Source: Cupriavidus neocaledonicus (GTDB lineage: Bacteria > Pseudomonadota > Gammaproteobacteria > Burkholderiales > Burkholderiaceae). Taken from it: a stretch of DNA of 64,000 bases. Position numbers and translations under genes: made by a program. Each line of letters begins with the position of its first letter. Within the stretch, counting starts at the first letter, position 1. The stretch is from contig NZ_AQUR01000106.1 in NCBI RefSeq assembly GCF_000372525.1, forward strand, positions 372,001-436,000, given 5' to 3'. Of the stretch, positions 34,871 to 44,350 are shown piece by piece. The notes under the pieces are model-generated. The model was not told the DNA's origin, ran no database searches, and saw only the letters and a program-made list of their open reading frames with translations.

Positions 34871-35881
34871 TCAGGCGGCGTTGGTCTTGCGGCCGACGCC
34901 CTGGATCAGCTTGTTGACGCGCGCCAGGTACTGCCCGAACATCCGGTTGGCCTGTTCCTGGCTGTCGATCGGCTGCAGCACGGTGCGGCCCTCGGCCTCC
35001 AATTTGGCGCGGATCTCCGGCTTGGCCAGCGCTTCGCCGATGGCCTTGCGCAGCACCGCCACGCGCTCTTCCGGCGTACCCTGCCTGACGAAATAGCCGC
35101 CGCCGATGGTGTATTCGAAATCCGGCACCAGCTTGCTCTGCGTAATCAGCGGGACCGACTTGAGCGCAGGCGGCAAGGCCCGCGAGAAGCTGGTCAGTAT
35201 CTTCAGCCGGCCCTGTTGCTGCATGCTGTCGAAGCTGGACTGGTAGGGCAGGATGGCGAAGTCGACCTCGCCGCCGGCAAGGCCCTGCAGCGCCGGGGCG
35301 CCGCCCTTGTAGGGCACGTGCAGGAACGGCACGCCCAGGCGCGCGGCGAGCGCGTCGCCCATCAGGTGATAGATCGAGTCGATGCCGACGGTGGCGTAGG
35401 TCAGCGACTTGCCCTTGCCCTGCCGCGCGAACTCGATGAACTTGTCCAGGCTGTCCACGGCGATGCCGTTGCGCACCATCAGCACGATGTTGGCGTCGCT
35501 GATCGGCGCGGCCAGCAAAAAGTCCTGCGGCTTGTAGCGTGCCGCGGGATTCAGCAGCGGCGCCAGGAACACCTCGTTGATCGAGCCATGGAAGAAGGTG
35601 TAGCCGTCGGCGGGAGCGGCCAGCACCTTGTTGGCGCCGATCAGCCCGGTGCCGCCGCCGTAGTTTTCCACCACCACCTGCTGCCTCAAGCTGTTGCCGA
35701 TCGATTCGCCGAAGATGCGCGCCGACGCATCGCTGGCGCCGCCGGCGGGGTAGGGCACCACCAGCGACAGGGCCTTGGCGGGAAAGGCGTCGGCGGCAAG
35801 CGCCGGCACACCGGACAGTACGGAAGCACCGGCGGCAAGGCCGGCGTGTTGCAGGAAGCGGCGGCGGTTCAGGGTAGCCAT
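34871..35881 (-). CDS. Bug-family tripartite tricarboxylate transporter receptor
   Basis: 336 residues with a Tat-like leader (NRRRFLQHAG, cleavage after ALAA). Bug-family landmarks are LSLVVPYPAGGASDASAR, VVVENYGGGTGLIGANKVL, PADGYTFF, PFLHVPYKGGAPALQGLAGG and the late GTPEERVAVL. Such receptors bind carboxylates or amides in the periplasm; membrane TctA/B partners are often encoded elsewhere, and none is seen here. It lies 27 bases after the M20 amidohydrolase gene, so its ligand is probably the acyl-amino acid or amide cut by that enzyme. Confidence 0.87.
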   Translation of the reverse strand: MATLNRRRFLQHAGLAAGASVLSGVPALAADAFPAKALSLVVPYPAGGASDASARIFGESIGNSLRQQVVVENYGGGTGLIGANKVLAAPADGYTFFHGSINEVFLAPLLNPAARYKPQDFLLAAPISDANIVLMVRNGIAVDSLDKFIEFARQGKGKSLTYATVGIDSIYHLMGDALAARLGVPFLHVPYKGGAPALQGLAGGEVDFAILPYQSSFDSMQQQGRLKILTSFSRALPPALKSVPLITQSKLVPDFEYTIGGGYFVRQGTPEERVAVLRKAIGEALAKPEIRAKLEAEGRTVLQPIDSQEQANRMFGQYLARVNKLIQGVGRKTNAA

Positions 35882-35908
35882 GGGGGGGGTGTCTCCTCGG
35901 TTTCTGGT

Positions 35909-37117
35909 TCAGGCCAGATAGCTTTGTGCCAGGTGCGCCCAGAATGCGGCGCCGACCGGCAGGGCCTTGTCGTTGAAGTCGTACAGCGGGTTGTGCACCA
36001 TGCAGCCGCCGTCTTCGCCCAGGCCATTGCCCAGCCGGACGTAGGCGCCGGGCCGATGCTCGAGCATGTAGGCGAAGTCTTCGCTGCCCATCACCGGCGG
36101 GCGCTCGACCACGTTGCCGGCGCCCACCAGCCGGAGCGCGGCCTGGCGCGCGAACTCGGTCTGCGCGGCGTGGTTGACCAGCACCGGGTACTTGCGCTCG
36201 TAGACCACCTCGGCCTGCAGGCGGAAGCTCTGCGCCTGGGCCGTGACGAAGGCCTGGATGCGCTCTTCGACCAGCGTGCGCACGCGCGGGTCGAGCGTGC
36301 GCACGCCGATCTTGATGGTGGCGGTGTCGGGCACCACGTTGTAGGTGCTGCCGGCCTGCAGCGCCCCCACCGTGATGACCGCCGACTTGAGCGCGTCGAT
36401 CTCGCGGCTGACGATCGATTGCAGCCCCAGCACCATGCTGGCCGCGCCCTGCATCACGTCGATGCCGTGGTGCGGCATGGCGCCGTGGGCGCCGCGCCCG
36501 CGCAGCGTCACCGTGGCGCGGTCGAACGAGGCCATGGCGGGGCCGGCGATGACGCCGATCTGTCCCACCGGCATCCCCGGCGAGTTGTGCAGCGCGTACA
36601 CCTCGTCGCACGGGAAGCGCTCGAACAGCCCATCTTCCAGCATGCGCAGCGCGCCGCCCTCGTTCTCTTCGGCCGGCTGGAAAATCAGGTTCAGCGTGCC
36701 GTTGAAATCGACCGACTCGGCCAGATAGCGCGCGGCGCACAGCAGGATTGCGGTATGGCCGTCATGGCCGCACGCATGCATCTTGCCCGCGATGGTGCTG
36801 GCATAGTGCAGGCCGGTCTGTTCCTGGATCGGCAGCGCATCCATGTCGGCGCGAATGCCGAGCGCCTTGCTGCCGTGGCCCTTGCGCAGCGTGCCGACCA
36901 CGCCGGTGGTGCCCAGCCCGCGATGCACGGCGTAGCCCCATGCCGCCAACTGTTCGGCGACGAGGTTGCTGGTCTGGCGCTCTTCGAAGGCCAGTTCCGG
37001 ATGCGCGTGGATCTTGCGCCGGATCGCGACGAACTCCGGCGCGAGGGTCTGGATCGAGCGCTGCAGGTCGGCGGGCAGGGTGTGGGTCATTGGGGACAGG
37101 GGAACGTGGTGGGTCAT
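35909..37117 (-). CDS. M20-family amidohydrolase (hippurate hydrolase/IAA-amino acid hydrolase type)
   Basis: 402 residues from ATG with GGAGAG upstream; longer frames are shadows. M20D features in order: IRRKIHAHPELAFEE, GIRADMDALPIQEQTG, MHACGHDGHTAILL (metal His and Asp), QPAEENEGGA (catalytic Glu pair), the dimerisation-domain RGRGAHGAMPHHGID, and the late MGSEDFAYML. These enzymes hydrolyse N-acyl amino acids in the cytoplasm with a di-metal centre. It is transcribed away from a LysR gene and with the Bug receptor gene. Confidence 0.88.
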   Translation of the reverse strand: MTHHVPLSPMTHTLPADLQRSIQTLAPEFVAIRRKIHAHPELAFEERQTSNLVAEQLAAWGYAVHRGLGTTGVVGTLRKGHGSKALGIRADMDALPIQEQTGLHYASTIAGKMHACGHDGHTAILLCAARYLAESVDFNGTLNLIFQPAEENEGGALRMLEDGLFERFPCDEVYALHNSPGMPVGQIGVIAGPAMASFDRATVTLRGRGAHGAMPHHGIDVMQGAASMVLGLQSIVSREIDALKSAVITVGALQAGSTYNVVPDTATIKIGVRTLDPRVRTLVEERIQAFVTAQAQSFRLQAEVVYERKYPVLVNHAAQTEFARQAALRLVGAGNVVERPPVMGSEDFAYMLEHRPGAYVRLGNGLGEDGGCMVHNPLYDFNDKALPVGAAFWAHLAQSYLA

Positions 37118-37168
37118 CGCATTCTCTCCGCAGCCGCGCGCCGAAACCATGACAACGGTAGCGACAAA

Positions 37169-37189
37169 TCGTTGTATAGAATGCAACGA
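37169..37189. promoter_or_regulatory. LysR-type operator candidate between amidohydrolase and LysR genes
   Basis: Inverted arms TCGTTG (37169-37174) and CAACGA (37184-37189) with a 9-base AT-rich centre, giving a TTG-N9-CAA core like the TTG/CAA-type boxes LysR proteins bind. It is placed in the middle of the 133-base divergent region, and a TATAGA -10-like hexamer falls within the centre. Confidence 0.55.
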
Positions 37190-37250
37190 CAAGAGATCGC
37201 GGCCGCAGCCGGCACCACACCGTGGCGCGCCGCCAGGTGGAGACCAAGAC

Positions 37251-38159
37251 ATGGAAGACGTGCTGGACCGCAAGCGGGCGCTGTGCCTGCTGCAGATCAT
37301 CGAGACCGGCTCGGTGCGCGGCGCCGCCGAAGTGCTGGAGCTGGACCCCTCGGTGGTCAGCCGTGCCGTGGCCAGGCTGGAGCAGGACACCGGCCTGGCG
37401 CTGCTGGAGCGGCGCGGGCGCGGCGTGGTGGCGACCGACGCGGGACGGCTGCTGGCGCTGTTTGCCCGGCGCCAGCAGGACCTGAACGACACCTTCCTGG
37501 CCGAGGTGAACAACTTGAAGAACGCCCAGCGCGGCCATGTCGAACTGTCCTTCGGCGAGGGCTTTGTCGACCTGGTGCTGGAGCCGTTGCTGCAGGGCTT
37601 CCAGCGCAAGCACCCCGACGTCACCTGCAGCATCCAGGTGGCGGGCACCGACGAGACCGTGCGCCTGCTGCTGGAGGACCTGGCCCATATCGGCTTCGTG
37701 TTCCAGCCGCCCGACGATGCGCGGCTGCACTCGCACTATTCGCGGCTGTCGCCGATCCGCGCGCACGTGCACAAGGACCATCCGCTGGCACGGCGCCGCC
37801 GCGCGCTGACGCTGGCGGACCTGGCGCAGCACCAGGGCGCGTTCCTGGCCGGTTCGTTCGGCGTGCGCAAGCATGTGCAGGCGGCCGAGCTGGACGAGCA
37901 CATCACGCTCAGGCCGATGCTCGTGACCAACTCCTTCAAGGTGCTGTGGGAGTACGCCGCGATGGGGCTGGGCTATATCCTGACGGCGCGCTCGGTGCCG
38001 CTGAAGGAACCGCAGCTGCGGCACCTGGTGTCGCTGCCGCTGGCCAATCCCATCCTGAACAACAGCCGCATCCACATCCTGACGCGTGCCGGCCGGCATC
38101 TGGCGCCAGTCGCGGACGGTCTGCTGCGGCACCTGGTCAAGGCGTTTCCCGCGGCCTGA
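37251..38159 (+). CDS. LysR-family regulator divergent from amidohydrolase-Bug operon
   Basis: 302 residues from MEDVLDRKRALCLL, with GGTGGAGA upstream. The HTH is in residues 5-65 (ETGSVRGAAEVLELDPSVVS, then RAVARLEQDTG). The effector domain shows GHVELSFGEGFVD and GLGYILTARSVPLKE. By orientation it controls the M20-Bug operon through the palindrome at 37169-37189. Confidence 0.86.
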   Translation: MEDVLDRKRALCLLQIIETGSVRGAAEVLELDPSVVSRAVARLEQDTGLALLERRGRGVVATDAGRLLALFARRQQDLNDTFLAEVNNLKNAQRGHVELSFGEGFVDLVLEPLLQGFQRKHPDVTCSIQVAGTDETVRLLLEDLAHIGFVFQPPDDARLHSHYSRLSPIRAHVHKDHPLARRRRALTLADLAQHQGAFLAGSFGVRKHVQAAELDEHITLRPMLVTNSFKVLWEYAAMGLGYILTARSVPLKEPQLRHLVSLPLANPILNNSRIHILTRAGRHLAPVADGLLRHLVKAFPAA

Positions 38160-38236
38160 ACGGGGCCCCGGCATGCGGCGGCGGCGAACGGAGTGTTCGG
38201 GAATGGCAGAGGCGCGCGGGCCGGATTGCGGCGATC

Positions 38237-38869
38237 ATGCAGGCTGATCCTGTCCGCCCCTCGCGCTCCGCCATGCATGTCCATCTGCAGTCTTCCATGC
38301 ACGCCAGCCTGCAGCAGCTGTTGCTGGCGTTTCCGCTGTCGGTCGGCGCCGAGCGCGGCAGGGTGGTGGTCAGGCGGCGCGGCTACGAGCGGGTGCTGCT
38401 GGCCGCGCAGCAGGCCATCATCGACCCCTTCGAAGCGTTTGCGCTGCGCCTGGATGGCAGCAGCGCGCAGCCGGCGGCATGCAGGCTGGAGATGCTGGGA
38501 CTGACCCCGGCACAACCTTCGGAATGCCTGCATCACCGCATTGCCAAGCGGGTGTTCCTGCAGCCGCAGTACGCCTGGAACGCCGCCCTTATCGCGGAAC
38601 GGCTCGGCATGTCCACGGCGCAGTTGCGCCGCGCCTTGTTCGCGCAGGGCACCGCGCTGACCGACCTGTGCCGCACGCAACGGCTGATGCGGCTGCTGTT
38701 CGACGTGATGGCGGGCGACGCGGCGCTGGGCGAGGCCAGGCGGCGTGTCGGGTGGCCGGCCAACAGTGATGTCGATTGCGCATTCTATGACCGCTTCGGC
38801 GTCTCGCTGGAAACCGCGCGGCGGCTGGCCGGCGGGCCGGCGATGCCGCGGCGGCGCTCGGTGGCATGA
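38237..38869 (+). CDS. AraC-like helix-turn-helix protein, function unknown
   Basis: 210 residues from the ATG at 38237 (another ATG at 38273 is as good). The first half is not recognised. Residues about 105-200 look like a divergent AraC-type double HTH: AALIAERLGMSTAQLRRALF, then a second helical unit ending YDRFGVSLETARRLA. It follows the LysR gene by 77 bases on the same strand. The target is unknown. Start and even family are moderately uncertain. Confidence 0.6.
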   Translation: MQADPVRPSRSAMHVHLQSSMHASLQQLLLAFPLSVGAERGRVVVRRRGYERVLLAAQQAIIDPFEAFALRLDGSSAQPAACRLEMLGLTPAQPSECLHHRIAKRVFLQPQYAWNAALIAERLGMSTAQLRRALFAQGTALTDLCRTQRLMRLLFDVMAGDAALGEARRRVGWPANSDVDCAFYDRFGVSLETARRLAGGPAMPRRRSVA

Positions 38870-38935
38870 CGCGTGCCGCGCGGTTTGCGAGATAATCCGG
38901 CGAGATAAGCCGCCGTTGTGCCCGGGAATGATGTC

Positions 38936-39838
38936 ATGCGCTTTGATCTGGTCGACCTGAAACTGTTCACGCATATCGCGGAGGCACAGAGCCTGACCGG
39001 CGGGGCGCAGCGCTCGCACCTGTCGCTGGCCGCGGCCAGCACGCGCATCAAGAACCTGGAGGAACACGTTGGCGTCAAGCTGCTGAGCCGCAGCAGCCAG
39101 GGCGTGAAGGTGACCGGGGCGGGCGAGACCCTGCTGGCCCATGCACGCCGCGTGCTGCGCCAGCTGGAGCAGCTCAGCGGCGACCTGCAGGAATACGCGG
39201 CGGGCGTCAAAGGCCATGTGCGCGTGTTCGCCAACACCACCGCCATGAGCGAGTTCCTGCCGGCGGTGCTGCGCAGCTACCTGGTCAGCCATCCGGACGT
39301 GACCATCGACATGCACGAACGGCTCAGCCCGGACATCGTGCGCGCGGTGCAGGAGGGCATCGTCGATATCGGCATCATCGCCGGCAACGTGCGCACCGAA
39401 GGGCTGGAGGTCATGCCATACCGGCGCGACCGGCTGGTGCTGGCCACCGCGCTGAGCCATGCGCTGGCCGAGCGCGAACGCGTGGATTTCATCGACACGC
39501 TCGACTATGACTTCATCGGCCTGCCCGAGGACAGCGCCATCCACAACTTCCTGAAGCGCGCCGCGGCGGACCTGCAGCGCAACCTGCGCTGGCGCGTCCA
39601 GGTCAGCAACTTCGAGACCGCGTGCCGCATGGTCGAGGCCAATGTCGGGCTGGCCGTGCTGCCCGAGACCACCGCGCGCCGCCACGCCCGGGCCATGGCG
39701 CTGCGCATCGTCCAGCTCGACGACGAATGGGCCGAGCGCCAGCTGCAGATCTGCGTGGCCGACCTCGACGCCTTGCCGCTGTTTGCACGCAAGCTGGTGG
39801 ACCTGCTGGTCGAAGACGGCCAGGGGCGCCAGGACTGA
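38936..39838 (+). CDS. LysR-family regulator near acyl-CoA genes
   Basis: 300 residues from MRFDLVDLKLF. The HTH lies in residues 1-62 (FTHIAEAQSLTGGAQRSHLS, then STRIKNLEEHVGVKLL) and is followed by an effector domain with GHVRVFANTTAMSEFLPAVL and the late VGLAVLPETTARRHA. Two direct copies of GCGAGATAA (38887-38895, 38900-38908) sit ahead of the start. It converges on the CoA ligase gene, so control of that operon is possible but not shown by a shared promoter. Confidence 0.84.
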   Translation: MRFDLVDLKLFTHIAEAQSLTGGAQRSHLSLAAASTRIKNLEEHVGVKLLSRSSQGVKVTGAGETLLAHARRVLRQLEQLSGDLQEYAAGVKGHVRVFANTTAMSEFLPAVLRSYLVSHPDVTIDMHERLSPDIVRAVQEGIVDIGIIAGNVRTEGLEVMPYRRDRLVLATALSHALAERERVDFIDTLDYDFIGLPEDSAIHNFLKRAAADLQRNLRWRVQVSNFETACRMVEANVGLAVLPETTARRHARAMALRIVQLDDEWAERQLQICVADLDALPLFARKLVDLLVEDGQGRQD

Positions 39839-39865
39839 GGTCGCGGCGCCGGCGCGCAGGACCGG

Positions 39866-41398
39866 CTACGGCTGGCCCGCGAGCAGCTGGCGCAGCTGGT
39901 GCTTGAGCAGCTTGCCGCTGGCGGTCGCAGGCATTGTCGCCACGCGCAGGATCCGCTCCGGGCGCTTGTAGGGCGACAGGCGCCCGACCAGGTAGTCATG
40001 CAAGGCCGGCGCGTCGAAGCGCTCGCCTTCGCGGATCTCGACGAAGGCGACCACTTCCTCGTTGCCGTCCCCGGCGGGCTGGCCGAGCACGGCCGACACG
40101 CGCACCGACGGGTGCGTGTTGAGCACCGATTCGACCTCGATCGGGTAGACCGTGAAGCCCGAGCGGATGATCAGGTCCTTGGTGCGGCCGACGATAAACA
40201 AGGCACCGTCCGGGTCCAGCCGGCCAATATCGCCGGTGTTGAGCCAGCCGCCGGGACGCAGCGCTGCGGCGGTCAGTTCGGGCGCGCGGTAGTAACCGCG
40301 CATCACCCCCGGCCCGCGGATCCAGAGTTCGCCGGGCTGTCCCGGCGGCACCGGCTTGCCGTCGGGCCCGACCACCTGCAGGTCGGCGCCCGGGACGATC
40401 TCGCCCGCGGCGCAATCGGCGCGCGGCCGGTCCAGGCGCGTCACGAACATCGATCCCGCGTACTCGGTCATGCCGTAGCCATGGTGAAGCGGCTGGCCGA
40501 ATGCGGCCTCGACAGCGCGCTTGAGCGTGGCGTCGAGCGGGCCGCCGCCGGTGTAGAGATAACGCAGGCGCGGCGATGGCTGCAAGGCCGCGCCAGTGGC
40601 CCGCACGTGGGCCAGGATGCGGCTGAACATGGTCGGCACGCCCTGCAGCAGCGTGATCGCGCCGGCGCGGAGCGCCGCGGTCAGGTCCGCAGCGTTGAAG
40701 CGCGCGCACAGGTAAAGGCTGGCGCCGGCGTGCAGCGTCGAGACCAGCAGCGTGCCCAGGCCGAACACATGCGAGAGCGGCATCACCGCGCAGGCGCAGT
40801 CGTCCGGCTGCATGCGGCGCGAGGCCACGGTCACGTCGGCAAAGTGCAGCAGGCCGCGGTGGGTCACCATCACGCCCTTGGGCTGTCCGGTGGTGCCCGA
40901 GGTGTAGATCAGCGCGGCCACGTCGCGCGCCAGCGCTTCGGGCTCGCGCGTGGCCGTGTCGTCGACGGCGCCGGCCATCAGCGGGCCCAGCCCGGCCGGG
41001 GCAATTTCGCGGGCGCGGTAGCGCACGCCGTGGCGCAGTGCATCCGGCGACGCCGCATGGGTGAACAGCATCAGCCGCGGGTGGCAGTGGGCACGGATCA
41101 CCTCGATCTCGCGCTCGGACAGGCGCGCGTTGACGACCACCGGCCATGCGCCCAGCTCCGCCAGTGCGAACACCAGCGTGACCACCGCCAGGCAGTTCTC
41201 GGCCACCACCAGCACCCGGTCGCCGCTGCCCACGCCCTGCGCCTGCAGGTAGCGCTGCGCGTCCCCGATGCCGGCCCACAGCTGCGCATAGGTGGTGCTC
41301 CGGTCTTCTTCGAAGACGGCGACGTGGCCGGGCGCGAGCGCGGCCCAGTGGCGCGGGATGTCGCTGATGTGGGTGAGAGCAACTCGGTCCGGTGGCAT
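39866..41398 (-). CDS. AMP-forming acyl-CoA ligase
   Basis: 510 residues from MPPDRVALTH; a longer frame is shadow. The adenylate-forming motifs are in order: AALIYTSGTTGQPKGVMVTH (P-loop), a TGGGPLD region, YGMTEYAGSMF (A5), ELWIRGPGVMRGYY, LNTGDIGRLDPDG (A7), IIRSGFTVYPIEVESVL (A8) and the late SGKLLKHQLR with the catalytic Lys. It activates a carboxylic acid to its CoA thioester for the adjacent beta-oxidation-type enzymes. The chain type is not fixed by sequence. It lies 73 bases after the thiolase gene. Confidence 0.87.
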   Translation of the reverse strand: MPPDRVALTHISDIPRHWAALAPGHVAVFEEDRSTTYAQLWAGIGDAQRYLQAQGVGSGDRVLVVAENCLAVVTLVFALAELGAWPVVVNARLSEREIEVIRAHCHPRLMLFTHAASPDALRHGVRYRAREIAPAGLGPLMAGAVDDTATREPEALARDVAALIYTSGTTGQPKGVMVTHRGLLHFADVTVASRRMQPDDCACAVMPLSHVFGLGTLLVSTLHAGASLYLCARFNAADLTAALRAGAITLLQGVPTMFSRILAHVRATGAALQPSPRLRYLYTGGGPLDATLKRAVEAAFGQPLHHGYGMTEYAGSMFVTRLDRPRADCAAGEIVPGADLQVVGPDGKPVPPGQPGELWIRGPGVMRGYYRAPELTAAALRPGGWLNTGDIGRLDPDGALFIVGRTKDLIIRSGFTVYPIEVESVLNTHPSVRVSAVLGQPAGDGNEEVVAFVEIREGERFDAPALHDYLVGRLSPYKRPERILRVATMPATASGKLLKHQLRQLLAGQP

Positions 41399-41471
41399 GT
41401 TCAGGCGTCCTGGTGCGGGGCGAAGCATGCGGCGGCAGGCGGCAAGCGCCGGGGCCGCCGCCGCTGCGGCA

Positions 41472-42680
41472 TCAATAGCGTTCGAACACCGCGGCAATGC
41501 CCTGGCCGCCGCCGATGCACATGGTTTCCAGACCGAAGCGGCCGCCGCGGCGCTGCAGTTCATGCAGCAGCGTGGCCAGGATGCGCACGCCGGTGGCGCC
41601 GATCGGATGGCCCAGCGAGATCCCCGAGCCATTGACGTTGAGCTTGTGCTCGATCGCGTCCTGGTCCTGCCAGTCCCAGCCCTTGAGCACGGCCAGCACC
41701 TGGCAGGCGAAAGCCTCGTTCAGTTCGACCAGGTCCATCTGCTCCAGCGTCAGGTTCAGGCGCGCCAGCAGCTTCTTCACCGCCGGCACCGGGCCGATGC
41801 CCATGTGCGAGGGCTCGCAGCCGGCAGCGGCCCAGCCCACCAGCGAGGCCATCGGGGTCAGGCCGAGTTCGGCGAGCTTGTCCTCGGCGACGATCAGGCA
41901 CGCGGCCGAGGCATCGTTCTGCTGGCTCGCGTTGCCCGCGGTGACGGTGCCGTTGGGCATCAGCACGCGCAGGCTGGCCAGGCTCTCGAGCGTGGTCTGC
42001 GGGCGGAAGCCCTCATCGCGCGTAAATGCCACCGGTTCGCCCTTGCGCTGCGGCACCTGCACCGGCACGATCTCGTCGTCGAAGCGCCCGGCCTCCCACG
42101 CCGCCGCGGCGCGCTGGTGGCTGCGCACGGCAAAGGCATCGGCGTCCTCGCGGCTGATGCCGTAGTCGCGCGCCAGGTTCTCGGCGGTCTCGATCATGCC
42201 GGAGATCTTGCCGAAGCGCTCCACCGGCTGCGAGCGTTCACGCCCGCGGTCGAGACGGTCGAAGAAGCGCACGTTGCCGGAGCGCGCGCCCCAGCGCATG
42301 TCGGTGGTGTAGTACTCGATATTGCTCATGCTCTCGACGCCGCCGGCGATCACCACGTCGGCGGCGCCGCTCTGCACCATCATTGCCGCGGTGACGATGG
42401 CCTGCAGCCCGCCGCCGCAGCGGCGATCCAGCTGCATGCCCGGCACTTCAACCGGCAGTCCGGCCTGCAGCGCAGCCCAGCGGCCCACGCACGGCACTTC
42501 GCTGTTGGCGTAGGACTGGGCGAAGACGACGTCGTCGATGCGCGCGGGATCGATGCCGCTGCGCTCGACCACGGCGCGCACCGCGGTCGCGGCCAGTTCC
42601 TCGACCGGAACCGGGCGCAGGCTGCCGCCGAAGGTGCCGACGGGGGTGCGAAGGGGAGTGACGATTGCAGCTCTGCGCAT
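41472..42680 (-). CDS. Thiolase (acetyl-CoA C-acyltransferase)
   Basis: 402 residues, AAGGAG upstream. Catalytic residues are all present: nucleophile Cys88 in DRRCGGGLQA, His358 in GHPIGATG and Cys388 in CIGGGQG. VESMSNIEYY matches the usual GGVESMS motif region. It would cleave a 3-ketoacyl-CoA to acetyl-CoA and a shorter acyl-CoA. It is the middle gene of a ligase-thiolase-CoA-transferase operon on the minus strand, 40 bases after the transferase gene. Confidence 0.89.
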   Translation of the reverse strand: MRRAAIVTPLRTPVGTFGGSLRPVPVEELAATAVRAVVERSGIDPARIDDVVFAQSYANSEVPCVGRWAALQAGLPVEVPGMQLDRRCGGGLQAIVTAAMMVQSGAADVVIAGGVESMSNIEYYTTDMRWGARSGNVRFFDRLDRGRERSQPVERFGKISGMIETAENLARDYGISREDADAFAVRSHQRAAAAWEAGRFDDEIVPVQVPQRKGEPVAFTRDEGFRPQTTLESLASLRVLMPNGTVTAGNASQQNDASAACLIVAEDKLAELGLTPMASLVGWAAAGCEPSHMGIGPVPAVKKLLARLNLTLEQMDLVELNEAFACQVLAVLKGWDWQDQDAIEHKLNVNGSGISLGHPIGATGVRILATLLHELQRRGGRFGLETMCIGGGQGIAAVFERY

Positions 42681-42720
42681 GGAAGTCTCCTTGGAATTCG
42701 GGATCGGGTGAACCATCAAG

Positions 42721-44025
42721 TTAGTCGGTGGGCGCCGTCCCGGGAAGGGCGACGAAGGCCGCGCCGCACTGGCGCAGCAGCGCATGGGCCTGGCGCTCCA
42801 GGCCGGCGCGGTGTTCGGGGGCAGCGATGTCCAGCATGCGGCGCACGCGCTGCGACAGGGTCTGGCCGCGCAGGTCGGCCACGCCATGCTCGGTAACGAT
42901 CAGGCCGGCATCGGCGCGCGGCGTGCTGACCGGGCCGGACAATTGCGCGACGACGCGGCTCGCCCCTTTGGCGGTGGCGGGCAGGGCCACGATCGGCAGG
43001 CCGCCGCGGCTGCGCGCGGCGCCGCGCAGGAAATCCACCGCGCCGCCGACGGCGCCGACATAGGCGCCCGCGGCGACTTCGGCATTGACCTGGCCGGTCA
43101 GGTCGACCTCGATCGCCGAATTGATCGCGGTCAGCTTGTCGACGCTGGCGAGCACTTCGGGATGGTGGGTGTAGGCGGTTTCGCGCAGCTGCAGCCGCGG
43201 ATTGCGATGGGCCCAGCGCCGCAGCCGCTCGCTGCCCATCAGGATGCCGCCAATGCCGATGCCGGTATCGATGCTCTTGCGTGCGTTGGTCAGCACGCCG
43301 GCCTCGGCCAGCGCGGCAACGCCGTCGCCGACCGCGCCGCTGTGCAGCCCCAGGTCGCGGCGGTCATGCAGTGCCGCCACCACCGCTTCGGGCAGGTTGC
43401 CGATGCCCATCTGCAGCGTCGCGCCATCCTCCACCCAGCGGGCGATATGGCCGGCAATGGCCTGTTCGGCCGGACCGGCAGCGCTGCGCTCCAGGCTGAT
43501 GGGCGGGTACAGCGCCTCGACCCGCAGGTCGATCTGGCCGGCGGAGAGATAGCGGCTGCCGTGGGTCCACGGCACTTCCGGGTTCACTTCGGCAATGATC
43601 ACGCGGGCGCGGTCGAGCGCGGCGGGGATGTACTCGTGCACGAGGCCCAGGCTGTGACGCCCTTGTTCGTCGGCGGGCGAGACCTGCACCAGCACCACGT
43701 CCGCGCGCAGCGTGCCGTGCCGGATCAGTCCCGGCAGGTGCGAATAATGGCTCGGCACGATGTCTAGTACGCCCGCGCTGGCCAGCCGGCGGTGCGGCCC
43801 GCTGGCGGCATAGCCGAAGAAGTCGATCACATCGGCCTGGTCGGGCTGCAGCGTGTCCGACTGGCCGATGCCGACGAAGACGCTGAAGCGCCCGCCGCGC
43901 GCGATGGCATGGCGGTGTGCGACCAGCGCGCGCGTCAGTGTCAGCGGCTCGGCGGTGGCTTGCCCCCACCAGAGGTGGTCGCCGGGGCGGATCAGGGTTT
44001 GCAGTCGGGAGGCCAGGTCGTGCAT
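42721..44025 (-). CDS. Acetyl-CoA hydrolase/CoA-transferase family protein
   Basis: 434 residues from MHDLASRL; a start 24 codons upstream is open but less likely. Family landmarks: RPGDHLWWGQATAEP, then DIVPSHYSHLPGL, VLVQVSPADEQGRHSLG, ATLQMGIGNLPEAVVAAL, HSGAVGDGV and NSAIEVDLTGQVNAE, whose Glu is a candidate catalytic residue. It is similar to 4-hydroxybutyrate and propionate CoA-transferases that move CoA between acids. It is the first gene of the minus-strand acyl-CoA operon and faces the acyl-CoA dehydrogenase gene. Confidence 0.83.
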   Translation of the reverse strand: MHDLASRLQTLIRPGDHLWWGQATAEPLTLTRALVAHRHAIARGGRFSVFVGIGQSDTLQPDQADVIDFFGYAASGPHRRLASAGVLDIVPSHYSHLPGLIRHGTLRADVVLVQVSPADEQGRHSLGLVHEYIPAALDRARVIIAEVNPEVPWTHGSRYLSAGQIDLRVEALYPPISLERSAAGPAEQAIAGHIARWVEDGATLQMGIGNLPEAVVAALHDRRDLGLHSGAVGDGVAALAEAGVLTNARKSIDTGIGIGGILMGSERLRRWAHRNPRLQLRETAYTHHPEVLASVDKLTAINSAIEVDLTGQVNAEVAAGAYVGAVGGAVDFLRGAARSRGGLPIVALPATAKGASRVVAQLSGPVSTPRADAGLIVTEHGVADLRGQTLSQRVRRMLDIAAPEHRAGLERQAHALLRQCGAAFVALPGTAPTD

Positions 44026-44350
44026 GTCCACGGGGAAAAACGTTGGGCGGGCCCGCGGCCGGAACTCAGCCGGCCCGCGCCGGATAGCCCGAAGCATGTC
44101 GCCAAAGCCGCGTGAGCGCTATTTGACAATGCCAATGGCCGGCTTCGGCGATGGCGAAAATGGCGGCTCGGCGCTGGCTGCGCGGGACTTAAGCCGCGTG
44201 GAAGGCGCGCTTTCGGAATCGCTGATTGTCCCGCGGGCCGAACGCCGCGACCATTGCGGCTATCACGCGGCGTCGGCCATCCGCCACGCCGCCGCATAGA
44301 TTGCCAAATACCCGACCGCCACAGACACAGACTGACTGCAAGGCAGCGCC
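44026..44350. other. Divergent promoter region of the acyl-CoA locus
   Basis: 325 bases between the divergent CoA-transferase and dehydrogenase genes. No coding frame with a family signal is seen. I could not find a strong inverted repeat. A small -10-like TTGACAAT stretch near 44121-44128 is the most promoter-like sequence. AAGGCAGC precedes the dehydrogenase ATG. Confidence 0.35.

Noticed and set aside
35216-38869. 1217-residue plus-strand open frame
   Set aside because: Most of it is antisense to the Bug and M20 genes and out of frame with the LysR gene; only the last 210 codons (from 38237) look like a real HTH protein.
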